From contig UQAZ01000004.1 in assembly GCA_900539165.1 (NCBI GenBank), forward strand, positions 50,121 to 114,120: 64,000 nucleotides of DNA, read 5' to 3'. The position numbers were made by a program, and so were the translations under genes. The stretch's first letter is position 1. Each line of letters begins with the position of its first letter. The notes under the pieces were generated by a model that was given only the letters and a program-made list of their open reading frames with translations, was not told the origin of the DNA and did no database searches. Of this stretch, positions 43,703 through 52,735 are shown piece after piece. The DNA is from an uncultured Oscillospiraceae bacterium (GTDB lineage Bacteria; Bacillota; Clostridia; Oscillospirales; Acutalibacteraceae).

Positions 43703-44758
43703 ATGTTAGAATTTATAAAAGAAGCAAATGTTTGGGACACTCTCAGCCAAAGCGAAAAGCCTCTCGTTTTATACGGAATGGGGCTTGGCGCCGAAAAAAT
43801 AATGGCGGAGCTGGCGCAAAGAAATATGCGAGCTGACGATATTTTTGCAAGCGACGAGTTCGTCAGAGGTCACTCTTTTAAGGGCCACAAGGTGCTGAAA
43901 TACAGCGAAGTGTGCGAAAAATACGACGATTTCAATGTTGTACTTTGTTTTGCCAGTCACATTGACGAGGTGATAGAGAGAATTGCCGCAATCAATTCGG
44001 AACATACAGTGTTTGCACCCGATGTTCCCGTTGCGGGCGGAGGACTTTTCACCCGTGAATACATAGCAGAAAATGAGGCAAAATTCGACAAGGCATACTC
44101 ACTGCTTTCAGACGAAGAGAGCAGAAAAACATACAGGGACATATTAAATTTCAAGGTGTCGGGAAAAATAGAATATCTGCTATCCTCATTCTGCGACAAA
44201 GACAAGGTTTACAGCGATATTCTAAAGCTCAAAAATGACGAAGAAATCATAGATTTGGGCGCATACGACGGCGACACCATTCGTGAATTCACTAAAGCGA
44301 CCAACGGAAAATACAGGCACATTACAGCACTTGAACCCGATTCAAAAAGCTACAAAAAGCTAATAAAAAACACCGACGGTATGCCGAACATAACAGCGCT
44401 GAATATGGGAGCTTGGAGCAAAAAGGACACACTTATTTTCAGTGCGGACGCAGGCAGAAACAGCAAACTTTCGTCTGAGGGGACAAGTATTGAAGTCACC
44501 GATGTTGACAGCCTCAATTTAGCACCGACATTTATAAAAATGGATATTGAGGGCAGCGAAATGAGGGCGCTTGAGGGTGCTGAAAAAACCATAAAGACCT
44601 ATATGCCAAAATTATATGTATGCGCTTACCACAGAAACGAGGATTTATTTGCACTCCCTCTTAAAATCCACGAATTAAATGACAGCTACAAAATATATTT
44701 CAGACACAGCAAATATATTCCTGCGTGGGAAAGCAATTTTTACTGTGTGACAGAATAA
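43703..44758 (+). CDS. FkbM-family SAM-dependent methyltransferase
   Basis: The ATG at 43703 (MLEFIKEAN) follows GGAGAA and is favoured over the frame opening at 43667. The result is 351 aa. The N-terminal half (to about 150) is a Rossmann-like domain with YGMGLGAEKIM. The C-terminal half is a methyltransferase with IIDLGAYDGDTIREF (SAM loop), ALEPD and FIKMDIEGSEMRALEGA, the FkbM signature. These often methylate sugars in surface glycans. It is monocistronic with its own terminator. Substrate unknown. Confidence 0.87.
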   Translation: MLEFIKEANVWDTLSQSEKPLVLYGMGLGAEKIMAELAQRNMRADDIFASDEFVRGHSFKGHKVLKYSEVCEKYDDFNVVLCFASHIDEVIERIAAINSEHTVFAPDVPVAGGGLFTREYIAENEAKFDKAYSLLSDEESRKTYRDILNFKVSGKIEYLLSSFCDKDKVYSDILKLKNDEEIIDLGAYDGDTIREFTKATNGKYRHITALEPDSKSYKKLIKNTDGMPNITALNMGAWSKKDTLIFSADAGRNSKLSSEGTSIEVTDVDSLNLAPTFIKMDIEGSEMRALEGAEKTIKTYMPKLYVCAYHRNEDLFALPLKIHELNDSYKIYFRHSKYIPAWESNFYCVTE

Positions 44759-44785
44759 ACAACACAAATCAAACTCAGAAGTCAG

Positions 44786-44866
44786 AACAAGTCCGAATAA
44801 AGGACTTGTTCTTTTTCTTTTTTCTCACAAAGAAAAAAGGCAATCCGACAAGCCGTCGAATTGCCT
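44786..44866. terminator. Two terminators between FkbM and GtrA-like genes
   Basis: AACAAGTCC/GGACTTGTT (44787-44810), with a T-rich run, ends the FkbM transcript. An AGGCAATCCGAC-type hairpin (44838-44866), with a T run on the minus strand, ends the GtrA-like gene. Confidence 0.8.
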
Positions 44867-44881
44867 AAAGCTATATAAATT

Positions 44882-45505
44882 TTAGTTTGCGGCAGGTGCT
44901 TCGTCCTCTTTCTTTTCCTTGAGAAGAACAAACTTCTCCATCGGGAAGAGGAACACCATCTGAACAAAACCTGCTGCCAAGCCTGCGATAGTTCTTGCAA
45001 GAGGTTGAATCCAAGCCCAATCAATCTTTGCGATAATACCTACAAGCCAACCCTGGAACCAGGTTGAGAAGAGAATAAGAGCAATCATAATTACGATATA
45101 GATTGCGAAGTTATACCACGGAGCATCGCTCTTAAAGGTAGTCTTCTTATTCTGATAGAAACCGTAGATGTTTGCAATAAGGTTAGAGAGGAAGAACGGA
45201 AGAAGGTAGCCCCAGGTTACAACACCGTTTACCACATACTTACCGATTTGCACAACGCCTTCTTCAGTTGAGGCATCAAAGATTACATCGGGTGCAAAAA
45301 TGCCCTGAAGGAAGGTCGGTAATGTTGCCGTAACTCCGTCAAAAATGAGTGGAAGAACATTAGCGAGTACAAGCTGAATAATAGTAACGAGTCCCGATAC
45401 TACGAGAAACTTCACAAGCTGCCAAAGAGTCTTAATGAAAGAGCCTTTTTCCTCAGCTGCCCCATCAATACCCTTAAGGCTGATTTTTTTCTTTTCGTCT
45501 GCCAT
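44882..45505 (-). CDS. GtrA-like membrane protein
   Basis: A 207-aa protein with a charged N-terminus and four helices. The signature FVVSGLVTIIQLVL and the motif NLIANIYGFYQNKKTTFK are those of GtrA/DPMS-like flippases. Such proteins help to move polyprenyl-linked sugars across membranes. The interhelix region at about 60-95 is longer than usual. It is monocistronic, with a promoter at 45560-45588. Confidence 0.8.
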   Translation of the reverse strand: MADEKKKISLKGIDGAAEEKGSFIKTLWQLVKFLVVSGLVTIIQLVLANVLPLIFDGVTATLPTFLQGIFAPDVIFDASTEEGVVQIGKYVVNGVVTWGYLLPFFLSNLIANIYGFYQNKKTTFKSDAPWYNFAIYIVIMIALILFSTWFQGWLVGIIAKIDWAWIQPLARTIAGLAAGFVQMVFLFPMEKFVLLKEKKEDEAPAAN

Positions 45506-45559
45506 AATTTTACTCCTTAAAAAATGTGTTTTCTATGTAAATGGCGAATTTACTAAATC

Positions 45560-45588
45560 ATTATAACAATTTTTATTTCAATATGCAA
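45560..45588 (-). promoter_or_regulatory. Sigma-A promoter of the GtrA-like gene
   Basis: On the minus strand TTGCAT (45588-45583), a 17-bp spacer and TATAAT (45565-45560). Confidence 0.65.
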
Positions 45589-45616
45589 CAATTATTTTAG
45601 TAAAAACATACAAATA

Positions 45617-47296
45617 TTATGAGAACAACAATCCAAGCATAGCGGTGCCTGAAATTGCATGAATAATTGCTATAACCGCCCACACGATAAGTGCGACTAA
45701 GCCGACAATAATTGCAAGCAGAAGGATAACAAGAAGTATAACAACAAGAAGAACGAGTCCGCCCTTTTTGCTCTTTTTAACGGTGTCTTCCTGCTTTTTC
45801 TCCTCAAAGGCAGAAGCGGGGGCAGGATTTTCTTCATCATAAATCGGATAAAGCGGAAGCGTTGCTTTCTCGTCGCAATAGCCGCTGTTATAAAGCAAAG
45901 GCTCAAACAAACTTCTGACCGAGGTTGCGCCCTTGAGAATCTTTCCGACAGAAAAATGAATGGTATCAAGAAAACTGTCAACCACATTCAAAATGCCGCA
46001 GGTAAGTTTATATTCCCTGGTGTCGGGAGTATAGGGCGAATCGCCGCAGTAAAGATTTTGGATAAGCTCAAGGATAAAATCGACCACCTTATTATCCGCA
46101 ATATCTGCAATATCGGCTTTTTTAAGACCGCTTTCTTTTTTGCAAAGACGCCAAATTTTCTTAAAGGTCAGCCGATTAAGAAATTTTCCGACAGGTTTAA
46201 TTATCCACGCATATTTTTTAACCGTTTCGCCCGAAACGGAAAACGCAGGGGTCATCTCGGCAAGGCGGTCAATATCGTTGCCCATTGCCCACAAAACCTC
46301 TTTTATCATACCGAAGAAAAAGCCTTTCATATATTCGGGAAAGCTTTTTCCGTTGGTATCGATTTCGGGAACATTATCAACATAAACGGTTTGAACATCA
46401 ATTTTTGCGTTAGCAGGGTCAAAGGTAACATTACGCATTGCCGGCGGACAGCCGATAAATGCGCCGCATGCCACATCATAGAACTTATTACCCTTTTTAG
46501 TTGTAACAACGCTTATATCGTGGACATGAGTATGCCCCGTGAGCATACAGCTAAGCCCCGCATCGGCAAAAATTTCTCTGGTACGCTCGTAATTTTTCTG
46601 CATATTTCCGCCACCGATTATATTATAAAACGGAGAAGGCGAAATCATCGGGTGATGAGTCATTGCGATAACATACTGGTCATTCTTTTTTGCATCCTCG
46701 AGCTGTTCCAAAATCCAATTCATACAATCGTCGCTGAAACCGGAACCACGCTCACCCTCCGGCTTATAATTGGTGTCGTCATTAAGAGCAAACAGTCTGT
46801 ATCCCTCGGCAAGCTGAACAACATAGGACATAGAATCCTTGTGACAAGCAATAGCCTCGGACGGACCAAACTCATAATACATATCCCACAGGTCGTGTCG
46901 TTCCTTTACCGCAGGAATCGCCTTTTTTTCGTCACCGTCATACGCATAGGCAATACCGTCATCCTGATAATCGTGCGTTGCGGTAATTACATAAACACGC
47001 TTGCCTCGCTCTTTTAACCCTCTGAGCATTTCGATAAATTCTTCGTGAGATTCAAGTTCTCCCTCGTGGGTGGTATCACCTGCAATGACAACAATATCGG
47101 TAGAAGTATCCTCACAAAGCATATCAAAGCCTCGATTAATAACAAAGGGGCTGTCCTTAATCACCATTTGGGACTTGGACTCCATTTTGTCATAAGCGCT
47201 TCCCTGCGTGCCAAGCTTGCGAGAATAGTAATGAACATCTGTTATAAACTGAATTTTAAGCGGTTTGTTATTTGAACCAATGATTCTGTCAGACAT
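45617..47296 (-). CDS. Metallophosphoesterase with C-terminal membrane anchor
   Basis: A 559-aa protein. The calcineurin-like metal centre motifs are all present: DVHYYS (about 15), GDTTHEG (about 74), THDYQ (about 107), THHP (about 217) and GHTHVHD (about 259). The middle region is helical. The last 50 residues form a long hydrophobic segment (LVLLVVILLVILLLAIIV and following) preceded by KKSKKGG, placing the enzyme on the inner face of the membrane by a tail anchor. It follows the GH63-like gene by 10 bp. The substrate is unknown. A link to polysaccharide or nucleotide metabolism is only positional. Confidence 0.87.
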   Translation of the reverse strand: MSDRIIGSNNKPLKIQFITDVHYYSRKLGTQGSAYDKMESKSQMVIKDSPFVINRGFDMLCEDTSTDIVVIAGDTTHEGELESHEEFIEMLRGLKERGKRVYVITATHDYQDDGIAYAYDGDEKKAIPAVKERHDLWDMYYEFGPSEAIACHKDSMSYVVQLAEGYRLFALNDDTNYKPEGERGSGFSDDCMNWILEQLEDAKKNDQYVIAMTHHPMISPSPFYNIIGGGNMQKNYERTREIFADAGLSCMLTGHTHVHDISVVTTKKGNKFYDVACGAFIGCPPAMRNVTFDPANAKIDVQTVYVDNVPEIDTNGKSFPEYMKGFFFGMIKEVLWAMGNDIDRLAEMTPAFSVSGETVKKYAWIIKPVGKFLNRLTFKKIWRLCKKESGLKKADIADIADNKVVDFILELIQNLYCGDSPYTPDTREYKLTCGILNVVDSFLDTIHFSVGKILKGATSVRSLFEPLLYNSGYCDEKATLPLYPIYDEENPAPASAFEEKKQEDTVKKSKKGGLVLLVVILLVILLLAIIVGLVALIVWAVIAIIHAISGTAMLGLLFS

Positions 47297-47306
47297 TTTT
47301 ATCCTC

Positions 47307-50003
47307 CTATGCTTTTTCTATCTTGACGATTCCCTGAGCAATCGAATTGTCAAAAGTAAGTTCCATACAGCCCTTATTTCTCATATTGGGCTTAATTTCC
47401 ACACCGTCAAGAGTTACCTTGTAGTCGTACTTATCGCTGAGAGTAACAAGCATGGAATAATGCTCTGCTGTGCCGTAATATCTAAACGAAATTTCCGCAC
47501 TGTCCTCGGTAACAGTTTGATAATCCGTCCACACATCAAGTCCCGTGGTAACGGTACCCGGCTTATAATAAGCGTTTGCCCAAATAATAATAGGAGCAGA
47601 AAGTCCGCCGAAATTATGAAACCAGCCGCCACGACGGGTTTTGATTCCAAAGCATTCATAAGTGTAATATGTAAAGTCTGTTTCCTCTCGCCACATCTCG
47701 AGCGCACGATTTGCAATTTCAAAAGCGAAATCCGTGTCACCGTTATCAAGCATGGTTTTCCAAACAAACCATTGGTGGCTCATCCACACATTGCCGTTCC
47801 AATATCCATCATCAAAGTAATATGAAGCAGACATATCAACAGCAGAAACGCCTGCGTTTGACCACATTTCATTAGGATTTTTAATATGAGCGATAAGCCT
47901 TTTTCTTCTCTCTGCGTCAACAGAACCGGAAATCAGCGGATACACACCGTCAAAGCCTTTATCCCAATTTTCTCCCTCGGGAGTTTTCATAATATAAGGA
48001 GCGTTTTTATCCTTATCGTACATTGTATATCCGAAATAGCCCGATTCCTCGTCCCACGCAAGCGTGTTAAGGGCTTTTTCGCTGTATTCAATATCATTTT
48101 CATATACAAAAACATCGTCGGTTTTGCCCAAATAAAGAGCAACCGCACGCATAATTTTACCTGCTCTGATAATCTGTGCGGTAGAAAGGCACGGACAGGA
48201 ATACTCCTCAGCTTTGTCGGCAATCATTTTTACCTGAGCCGGATAATCGTCCATACCCGAACAGGAATACCAATAATCATATGTCGTCAGCAAGCCGTTG
48301 CCGAATTTGGCGCAGGTTGAATTATTGGTTCTGCCTCGCAAAAATTCATAATATCTACGCATTTTATCGTACATAAAATTCAACTCGGACTTATTTTCAG
48401 TACGCTTCAAAAGCTCAAAATACTCAACAAACTGAGTAGGCACAAGCGAGCCGTGAAGCAAGAAGCAAAAGTCGTCGTTGTCCTCGTCACACAGGTACAT
48501 ATCAAGAGCATATCGGCACAATTCCTCAGAAAATTCAAGAAGTCCCATTCCGATAAATCCGCTGTCCCATGTATAAAAGCTGTCCCATCTCTTGCCCGGA
48601 GTGTGGTGAATTACATTTTTGCCGTGGCAATACACGGGATAAACAGTATTTGTTAAAAGAGTAGCTCTGAGAATGTCAGTTGAAAGAGCATATTTTTTGC
48701 CCTCGTCATTAAACGCTTCGCTGTCGCCCGCAGGCTTTGAAGCGTTATAAATCCATTCGTACTCCTCGTTTGTAAGCGGTTCAAAATCGCCCTTTGAAAC
48801 AACAACATATTCGATATGCGTATCGTGCGGCGGTATAAAAATCGACTTAATAAGCGTGTTTTGGAAAAATCCGTCATCCGAATGCTTACGCTTGAATGAA
48901 TTTGAAAATGTTTCTCTCAAATCGTCATATGTGTGGTCACCGTTAGACAAACGATTAATGAGCGCATCCTCAAGGCAACCGCTGTCAAGGGTACGAAAAC
49001 GGGTGTTATCGTTATTTGTAATAACCTTAAACGAACAATCGTTATAGCCGTAATCGAGAGTAACGGCATAACAGCCGAGATGCTTTTGCGTTGTTATTTC
49101 AGGCTCAAAGCTATGAGGTATCGACACAACATCAAGCTCTGCGCCACGCTCACATACCGCAACAAAATCGAACTCGACACCTGCTCCACCCTTACTGACA
49201 AGCTCAATATTTTTTGCGTAATCAAGCACCGCAAATGTAAGCTCGTCGCTGTGCAAAAGAGTCACATCACTTGAATTTACAGCAAATCCGGCGTCACCGT
49301 CCGTCACCGTTTTATATCTCAAAAGTACAACCGGGTCGGCAATTCCGTCATCACTGAGTGTATAGCTAACCCTATCGTCTGCCTCGCAGCCAAACGGCTT
49401 TAGATTAAGATAATGAACATGGGCGTTATCGCACCTGTCTCCCAAGCCGTAGCCGAGATAAAACTCTTCATCCTTAAACATTCCTCTGAACATACCGTCG
49501 GGAGTTTCGTTATCCCACGGTCTTGTCACAGAATACGAAAAATCGTCGTAATCGTTAGCCTTTTTAAGATTATATTTACCAAAGCTTGAATTTATGTAAT
49601 GTTCCTTTGAGTTTGGAAATTCGAGCGACGAAAACAGATTAATTACCGTATTTTGTGACAGCTCGGTATTATTCACAAGCTCTATTCTTGCAAGATATGC
49701 CTCATCATTTATTGCACAATAGGACACATCGGCATACAGCATATCCTTCCATATCAGCTCACAGCGGTAGGAATAATACGAATAATCGCTTGCACACTTC
49801 CACAAATGATAGGCTGACGGCACCGTAACATTCGGAACAGGGGCAGACGAATTCCACACAGTAGGATGAACGGTAAAATCAAAGCGTACCGCATCCGCAA
49901 TGCTTTTACCGTTACTATTTTTCAAATTTCCCATAATTCTGGAAAGTCCCATATATTTTTTTGAATAAGGACCCCATACGGGCATAACAGATTTTGTTTT
50001 CAT
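47307..50003 (-). CDS. GH63-like glycosidase with (alpha/alpha)6 barrel
   Basis: An 898-aa cytoplasmic protein. The N-terminal half is beta-rich (supersandwich, to about 430). The C-terminal half is an (alpha/alpha)6 barrel with YTWDSGFIGMGLLEF, YSCSGMDDYPAQ, GYFGYTMYD and YWNGNVWMSHQWF, typical of GH63 or mannosylglycerate-hydrolase-like enzymes. The DS pair in the first motif and the later Glu near YECFG are candidate catalytic residues. It is paired with a phosphoesterase in a two-gene operon. The substrate class, probably alpha-linked glucosides or mannosyl-glycerates, is uncertain. Confidence 0.82.
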   Translation of the reverse strand: MKTKSVMPVWGPYSKKYMGLSRIMGNLKNSNGKSIADAVRFDFTVHPTVWNSSAPVPNVTVPSAYHLWKCASDYSYYSYRCELIWKDMLYADVSYCAINDEAYLARIELVNNTELSQNTVINLFSSLEFPNSKEHYINSSFGKYNLKKANDYDDFSYSVTRPWDNETPDGMFRGMFKDEEFYLGYGLGDRCDNAHVHYLNLKPFGCEADDRVSYTLSDDGIADPVVLLRYKTVTDGDAGFAVNSSDVTLLHSDELTFAVLDYAKNIELVSKGGAGVEFDFVAVCERGAELDVVSIPHSFEPEITTQKHLGCYAVTLDYGYNDCSFKVITNNDNTRFRTLDSGCLEDALINRLSNGDHTYDDLRETFSNSFKRKHSDDGFFQNTLIKSIFIPPHDTHIEYVVVSKGDFEPLTNEEYEWIYNASKPAGDSEAFNDEGKKYALSTDILRATLLTNTVYPVYCHGKNVIHHTPGKRWDSFYTWDSGFIGMGLLEFSEELCRYALDMYLCDEDNDDFCFLLHGSLVPTQFVEYFELLKRTENKSELNFMYDKMRRYYEFLRGRTNNSTCAKFGNGLLTTYDYWYSCSGMDDYPAQVKMIADKAEEYSCPCLSTAQIIRAGKIMRAVALYLGKTDDVFVYENDIEYSEKALNTLAWDEESGYFGYTMYDKDKNAPYIMKTPEGENWDKGFDGVYPLISGSVDAERRKRLIAHIKNPNEMWSNAGVSAVDMSASYYFDDGYWNGNVWMSHQWFVWKTMLDNGDTDFAFEIANRALEMWREETDFTYYTYECFGIKTRRGGWFHNFGGLSAPIIIWANAYYKPGTVTTGLDVWTDYQTVTEDSAEISFRYYGTAEHYSMLVTLSDKYDYKVTLDGVEIKPNMRNKGCMELTFDNSIAQGIVKIEKA

Positions 50004-50036
50004 AAGTCTTCCTCACTTTGGTTATTTTCATTTTTT

Positions 50037-50065
50037 ATTATTATCCAAACTCGTGCATTTGTCAA
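50037..50065 (-). promoter_or_regulatory. Sigma-A promoter of the GH63-like operon
   Basis: On the minus strand TTGACA (50065-50060; plus-strand TGTCAA), a 17-bp spacer and AATAAT (50042-50037). Confidence 0.65.
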
Positions 50066-50087
50066 CATTTCTTTATAACAATATTTA

Positions 50088-50116
50088 TTGACAAAGAAGA
50101 TGTAATAAAGTATTAT
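50088..50116 (+). promoter_or_regulatory. Sigma-A promoter of the polysaccharide kinase operon
   Basis: Perfect TTGACA (50088-50093), a 17-bp spacer and TATTAT (50111-50116), 33 bp before the ATG. Confidence 0.7.
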
Positions 50117-50148
50117 ATATACTGAATAATGATGACTGGAGAAAAGGT

Positions 50149-50937
50149 ATGAACATTGATGAAAATATCAGAAAGATACTTATAGCTCTGCTTCGCAAAT
50201 GGAAGGTTATAGTTATATTCGCATTGATCGGGGGATTAATCGGATTTTTCTACACCGCAAATTTCACAAAGCAGACCTACACATCTACCATTGAATTTCT
50301 TGCTTACGCAACAGACACAGACGGAGAATTGAGAGAAATCACACCGTCCACAAACACATCTGCTCAGGAAAGAACCAGCAACACAAGCAAGATGAATTAC
50401 GCTATGAAAATGCTCGATACTTACATCGAGATTATGGGTACCAACGAATTCACGGCACAAGTTGCTCAGGACTTGAATGACAGAATCGCATCCAGCTATA
50501 CAGGTTCTACTATCAAAAACGCAATGACCATTCAGGGTATCGAAAACACCGCTATGTTTAAGATTACCGTTACAACAGAAAGTGCGGATTTATCATACGA
50601 AATAGCACACCAGCTTGAAACAACAGTTCCTAAGATGATGAGCAAAACAAACAACGGCTTAGTAAGTGCCAGCGTTGAGGACAAGCCTGTTAAGGCATCT
50701 GCCGCAGGAAGTCTGGGATACGCAAAGAAATGTACGATAGCAGCGCTTATCGGTGTAGTTGTGGCTGCTGCATATATCATTCTCAGAAATATGCTTGATG
50801 TCAGAGTTCATTCAAGCGAAGAGCTTATCGAAAAGTACGATATTCCTGTACTCGGTAACATTCCGAGCTTTGAAATCAAGGCTTCACATAACGAAAAAGC
50901 GGACTCAAGCACTTATGCTGTGAAAGGAGATGAGTAA
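50149..50937 (+). CDS. Wzz/CapA-type chain-length determinant and kinase adaptor
   Basis: A 262-aa membrane protein with two helices (about 22-42 and 196-214) flanking an extracellular loop, as in YveK/CapA/CpsC proteins. The cytoplasmic tail at about 215-262 would contact the BY-kinase encoded next. It controls polysaccharide chain length and activates the kinase. A GGAGAAAAGGT site precedes the ATG, and its stop codon overlaps the next gene's ribosome-site region. Confidence 0.92.
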   Translation: MNIDENIRKILIALLRKWKVIVIFALIGGLIGFFYTANFTKQTYTSTIEFLAYATDTDGELREITPSTNTSAQERTSNTSKMNYAMKMLDTYIEIMGTNEFTAQVAQDLNDRIASSYTGSTIKNAMTIQGIENTAMFKITVTTESADLSYEIAHQLETTVPKMMSKTNNGLVSASVEDKPVKASAAGSLGYAKKCTIAALIGVVVAAAYIILRNMLDVRVHSSEELIEKYDIPVLGNIPSFEIKASHNEKADSSTYAVKGDE

Positions 50938-50938
50938 T

Positions 50939-51874
50939 ATGGCTAAGAAAAACAAACGAGCTATGAACGCAACATCATCCTCCCGTCAGCTTATCCAAAA
51001 CAACACGAATATGGACCCTGCTCTTAAATTCAGAGTTGAGGAGGCATACAAAAGCACGAGAACAAACATAATGTTCTCTGTTATGAAAAAGGGATGCAAA
51101 ACTATTGTAGTATCTTCTTCTGCTCCAAACGAGGGTAAAACAACCACCACAATCAACCTTGCAATCACCTTTGCACAGGCTAATCAGAAAGTTCTGCTCA
51201 TAGACGGAGACCTTCGTAAGCCAAAAATTCATCACTATTTCTCAGTACCTAACTCACCGGGACTTACAAACTATCTCGGCTCACAGGTAGGTTCAAGCAA
51301 CAGCGAAAGAATCAATTTGTTTTCTGTCATTCATCCGACAGAATTTGAAAATCTTTCGATACTTTGCTCAGGCTCTATCCCTCCTAATCCGGCAGAGATT
51401 TTGGGCAGCGAGCCTATGGCTGATTTCTTAAAGGAGATAAGCCACGATTTTGATTACATAATTATTGATACACCGCCGATTAATGTGGTATCGGACGCAT
51501 TGCCGATTATCAGAGAGAGCGACGGAGTGGTTTTGGTTGTACGCTCAAATCAATCAACCCACCCCGAAATTCAAAGAACAGTATCTGCTCTTGAATTTAT
51601 TGACGCAAAAATCCTCGGCTTTGTAGTAAACTTTGTTGATTCAGGTCACACAAAGTACGGCTACGGAAAATACGGTCGCTATCGCTACGGCAAATACAAA
51701 AGCTCGTACGGCTCTTATGGCTCTTACGGCGGATATTCCGGCTACTCACACGAGACAGGCTACGGCGGTTATGGCGGATACGGATATGGCGGTTACGGTC
51801 ACGGCTACGGCGGATATGAGCCGGGTTACGGCTACGGTCCCGGTTACGGCTATGGTCCGATGAACAGAAAATAG
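50939..51874 (+). CDS. Bacterial tyrosine kinase (CpsD/CapB) with a long Gly/Tyr-rich tail
   Basis: The ATG at 50939 (MAKKNKR) is 9 nt after GGAG. The ATG at 50930 is too close to the site. The 311-aa protein has Walker A APNEGKTT (about 62-69), Walker A' VLLIDGDLRKP (85-95) and Walker B YIIIDTPP (173-180), the BY-kinase fold. Residues about 238-307 form a tail with 22 tyrosines, largely in GGYG and GYGP units. Typical tails have four to six tyrosines in 15-20 residues. The kinase autophosphorylates the Tyr cluster in trans and, with its adaptor and the CpsB phosphatase, tunes polysaccharide export. Confidence 0.93.
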   Translation: MAKKNKRAMNATSSSRQLIQNNTNMDPALKFRVEEAYKSTRTNIMFSVMKKGCKTIVVSSSAPNEGKTTTTINLAITFAQANQKVLLIDGDLRKPKIHHYFSVPNSPGLTNYLGSQVGSSNSERINLFSVIHPTEFENLSILCSGSIPPNPAEILGSEPMADFLKEISHDFDYIIIDTPPINVVSDALPIIRESDGVVLVVRSNQSTHPEIQRTVSALEFIDAKILGFVVNFVDSGHTKYGYGKYGRYRYGKYKSSYGSYGSYGGYSGYSHETGYGGYGGYGYGGYGHGYGGYEPGYGYGPGYGYGPMNRK

Positions 51875-51882
51875 GCAAATAA

Positions 51883-52602
51883 ATGGTAATAAATAATTTA
51901 GTAGAAACTCATTGTCACATAGCTCCGGGAATAGACGACGGTGCAAAGGATGTTGAGACGTCGCTCAAAATGATTGATAGGCTCAGGCAACAGGGCGCTG
52001 AAAAAATCATCCTCACACCGCACTATTATTCGGACACAATATCGCTCGACGACTTTTTAAGACGCAGAGATAAAGCGTTTAATGCTCTTTTATCTGCTCT
52101 GCCGAGTGGAAGCCCAAAGATAATTCCTGCCGCTGAGGTGTATATCAGTAACTATCTTTTCAATAATCAAAGCCTTGACGAGCTAAAAGTGGGCAATTCG
52201 CAATACATTTTAATAGAACACCCGTTTTCGTGCAGTTTTTCCGAAAACACATATGACCGTTTGATGAATCTGTACTGCGACTATTCGGCGAGACCGATTC
52301 TTGCTCACATAGAAAGATACCCTTCGCTTATGAGCGACACCGACAGGCTTGCAAGCTATATTGATATGGGTTGCATAACGCAAGTAAACATCAGCTCATT
52401 TTCGGACGCTCCGAGGAAGCTGAAAAAGCATTTGCTCAAGCTTCTTGACGCAGGATATGTTTATCTGATAGGCTCGGATGCGCACAATATGGACACTCGC
52501 CCGCCGGAATATGAAGCAGGCGTAAAAAAAATATTGAAAAAATTCTCAAGCGACACCTTGGATATGCTTATCAGAAACGCAAACGAATTAGTAAACGGCT
52601 GA
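51883..52602 (+). CDS. CpsB/YwqE-type PHP tyrosine phosphatase
   Basis: A 239-aa PHP-domain enzyme with ETHCHIAPGIDDGAKD (metal-binding HCH), ILTPHYY, EVYI and IGSDAHNMDTR motifs. It dephosphorylates the kinase tail with a Mn-dependent centre. It lies 8 bp after the kinase gene. The ATG is poorly covered by a ribosome site, so coupling to the kinase is likely. The pathway genes for polymer synthesis are not adjacent, so this module may regulate glycan genes elsewhere. Confidence 0.93.
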   Translation: MVINNLVETHCHIAPGIDDGAKDVETSLKMIDRLRQQGAEKIILTPHYYSDTISLDDFLRRRDKAFNALLSALPSGSPKIIPAAEVYISNYLFNNQSLDELKVGNSQYILIEHPFSCSFSENTYDRLMNLYCDYSARPILAHIERYPSLMSDTDRLASYIDMGCITQVNISSFSDAPRKLKKHLLKLLDAGYVYLIGSDAHNMDTRPPEYEAGVKKILKKFSSDTLDMLIRNANELVNG

Positions 52603-52629
52603 GGCAATATAAAAACAAGTAATTTATTT

Positions 52630-52710
52630 AGGAAGTAGGCTATCGAAAGCACTGCATAAGGTTTAAGTTTCCCTATGTAATGCAACCGTTAAGTCTACTT
52701 CCTGTTTTTA
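52630..52710 (+). terminator. Large structured terminator after the kinase/phosphatase operon
   Basis: The closing stem AGGAAGTAG (52630-52638) with CTACTTCCT (52695-52703), followed by GTTTTTA, is an intrinsic terminator. The loop of about 56 nt contains a second helix (TGCAT/ATGCA with AGG/CCT), so it is larger and more structured than usual and could be a regulatory or processed RNA. Confidence 0.6.
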
Positions 52711-52735
52711 TATCGTATAATTACTTGGTGATACA

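Noticed and set aside
45956..47017. A 353-codon plus-strand frame opposite the metallophosphoesterase
   Set aside because: The opposite strand carries all metal-binding motifs of a known family. This frame has no motif or start signal.
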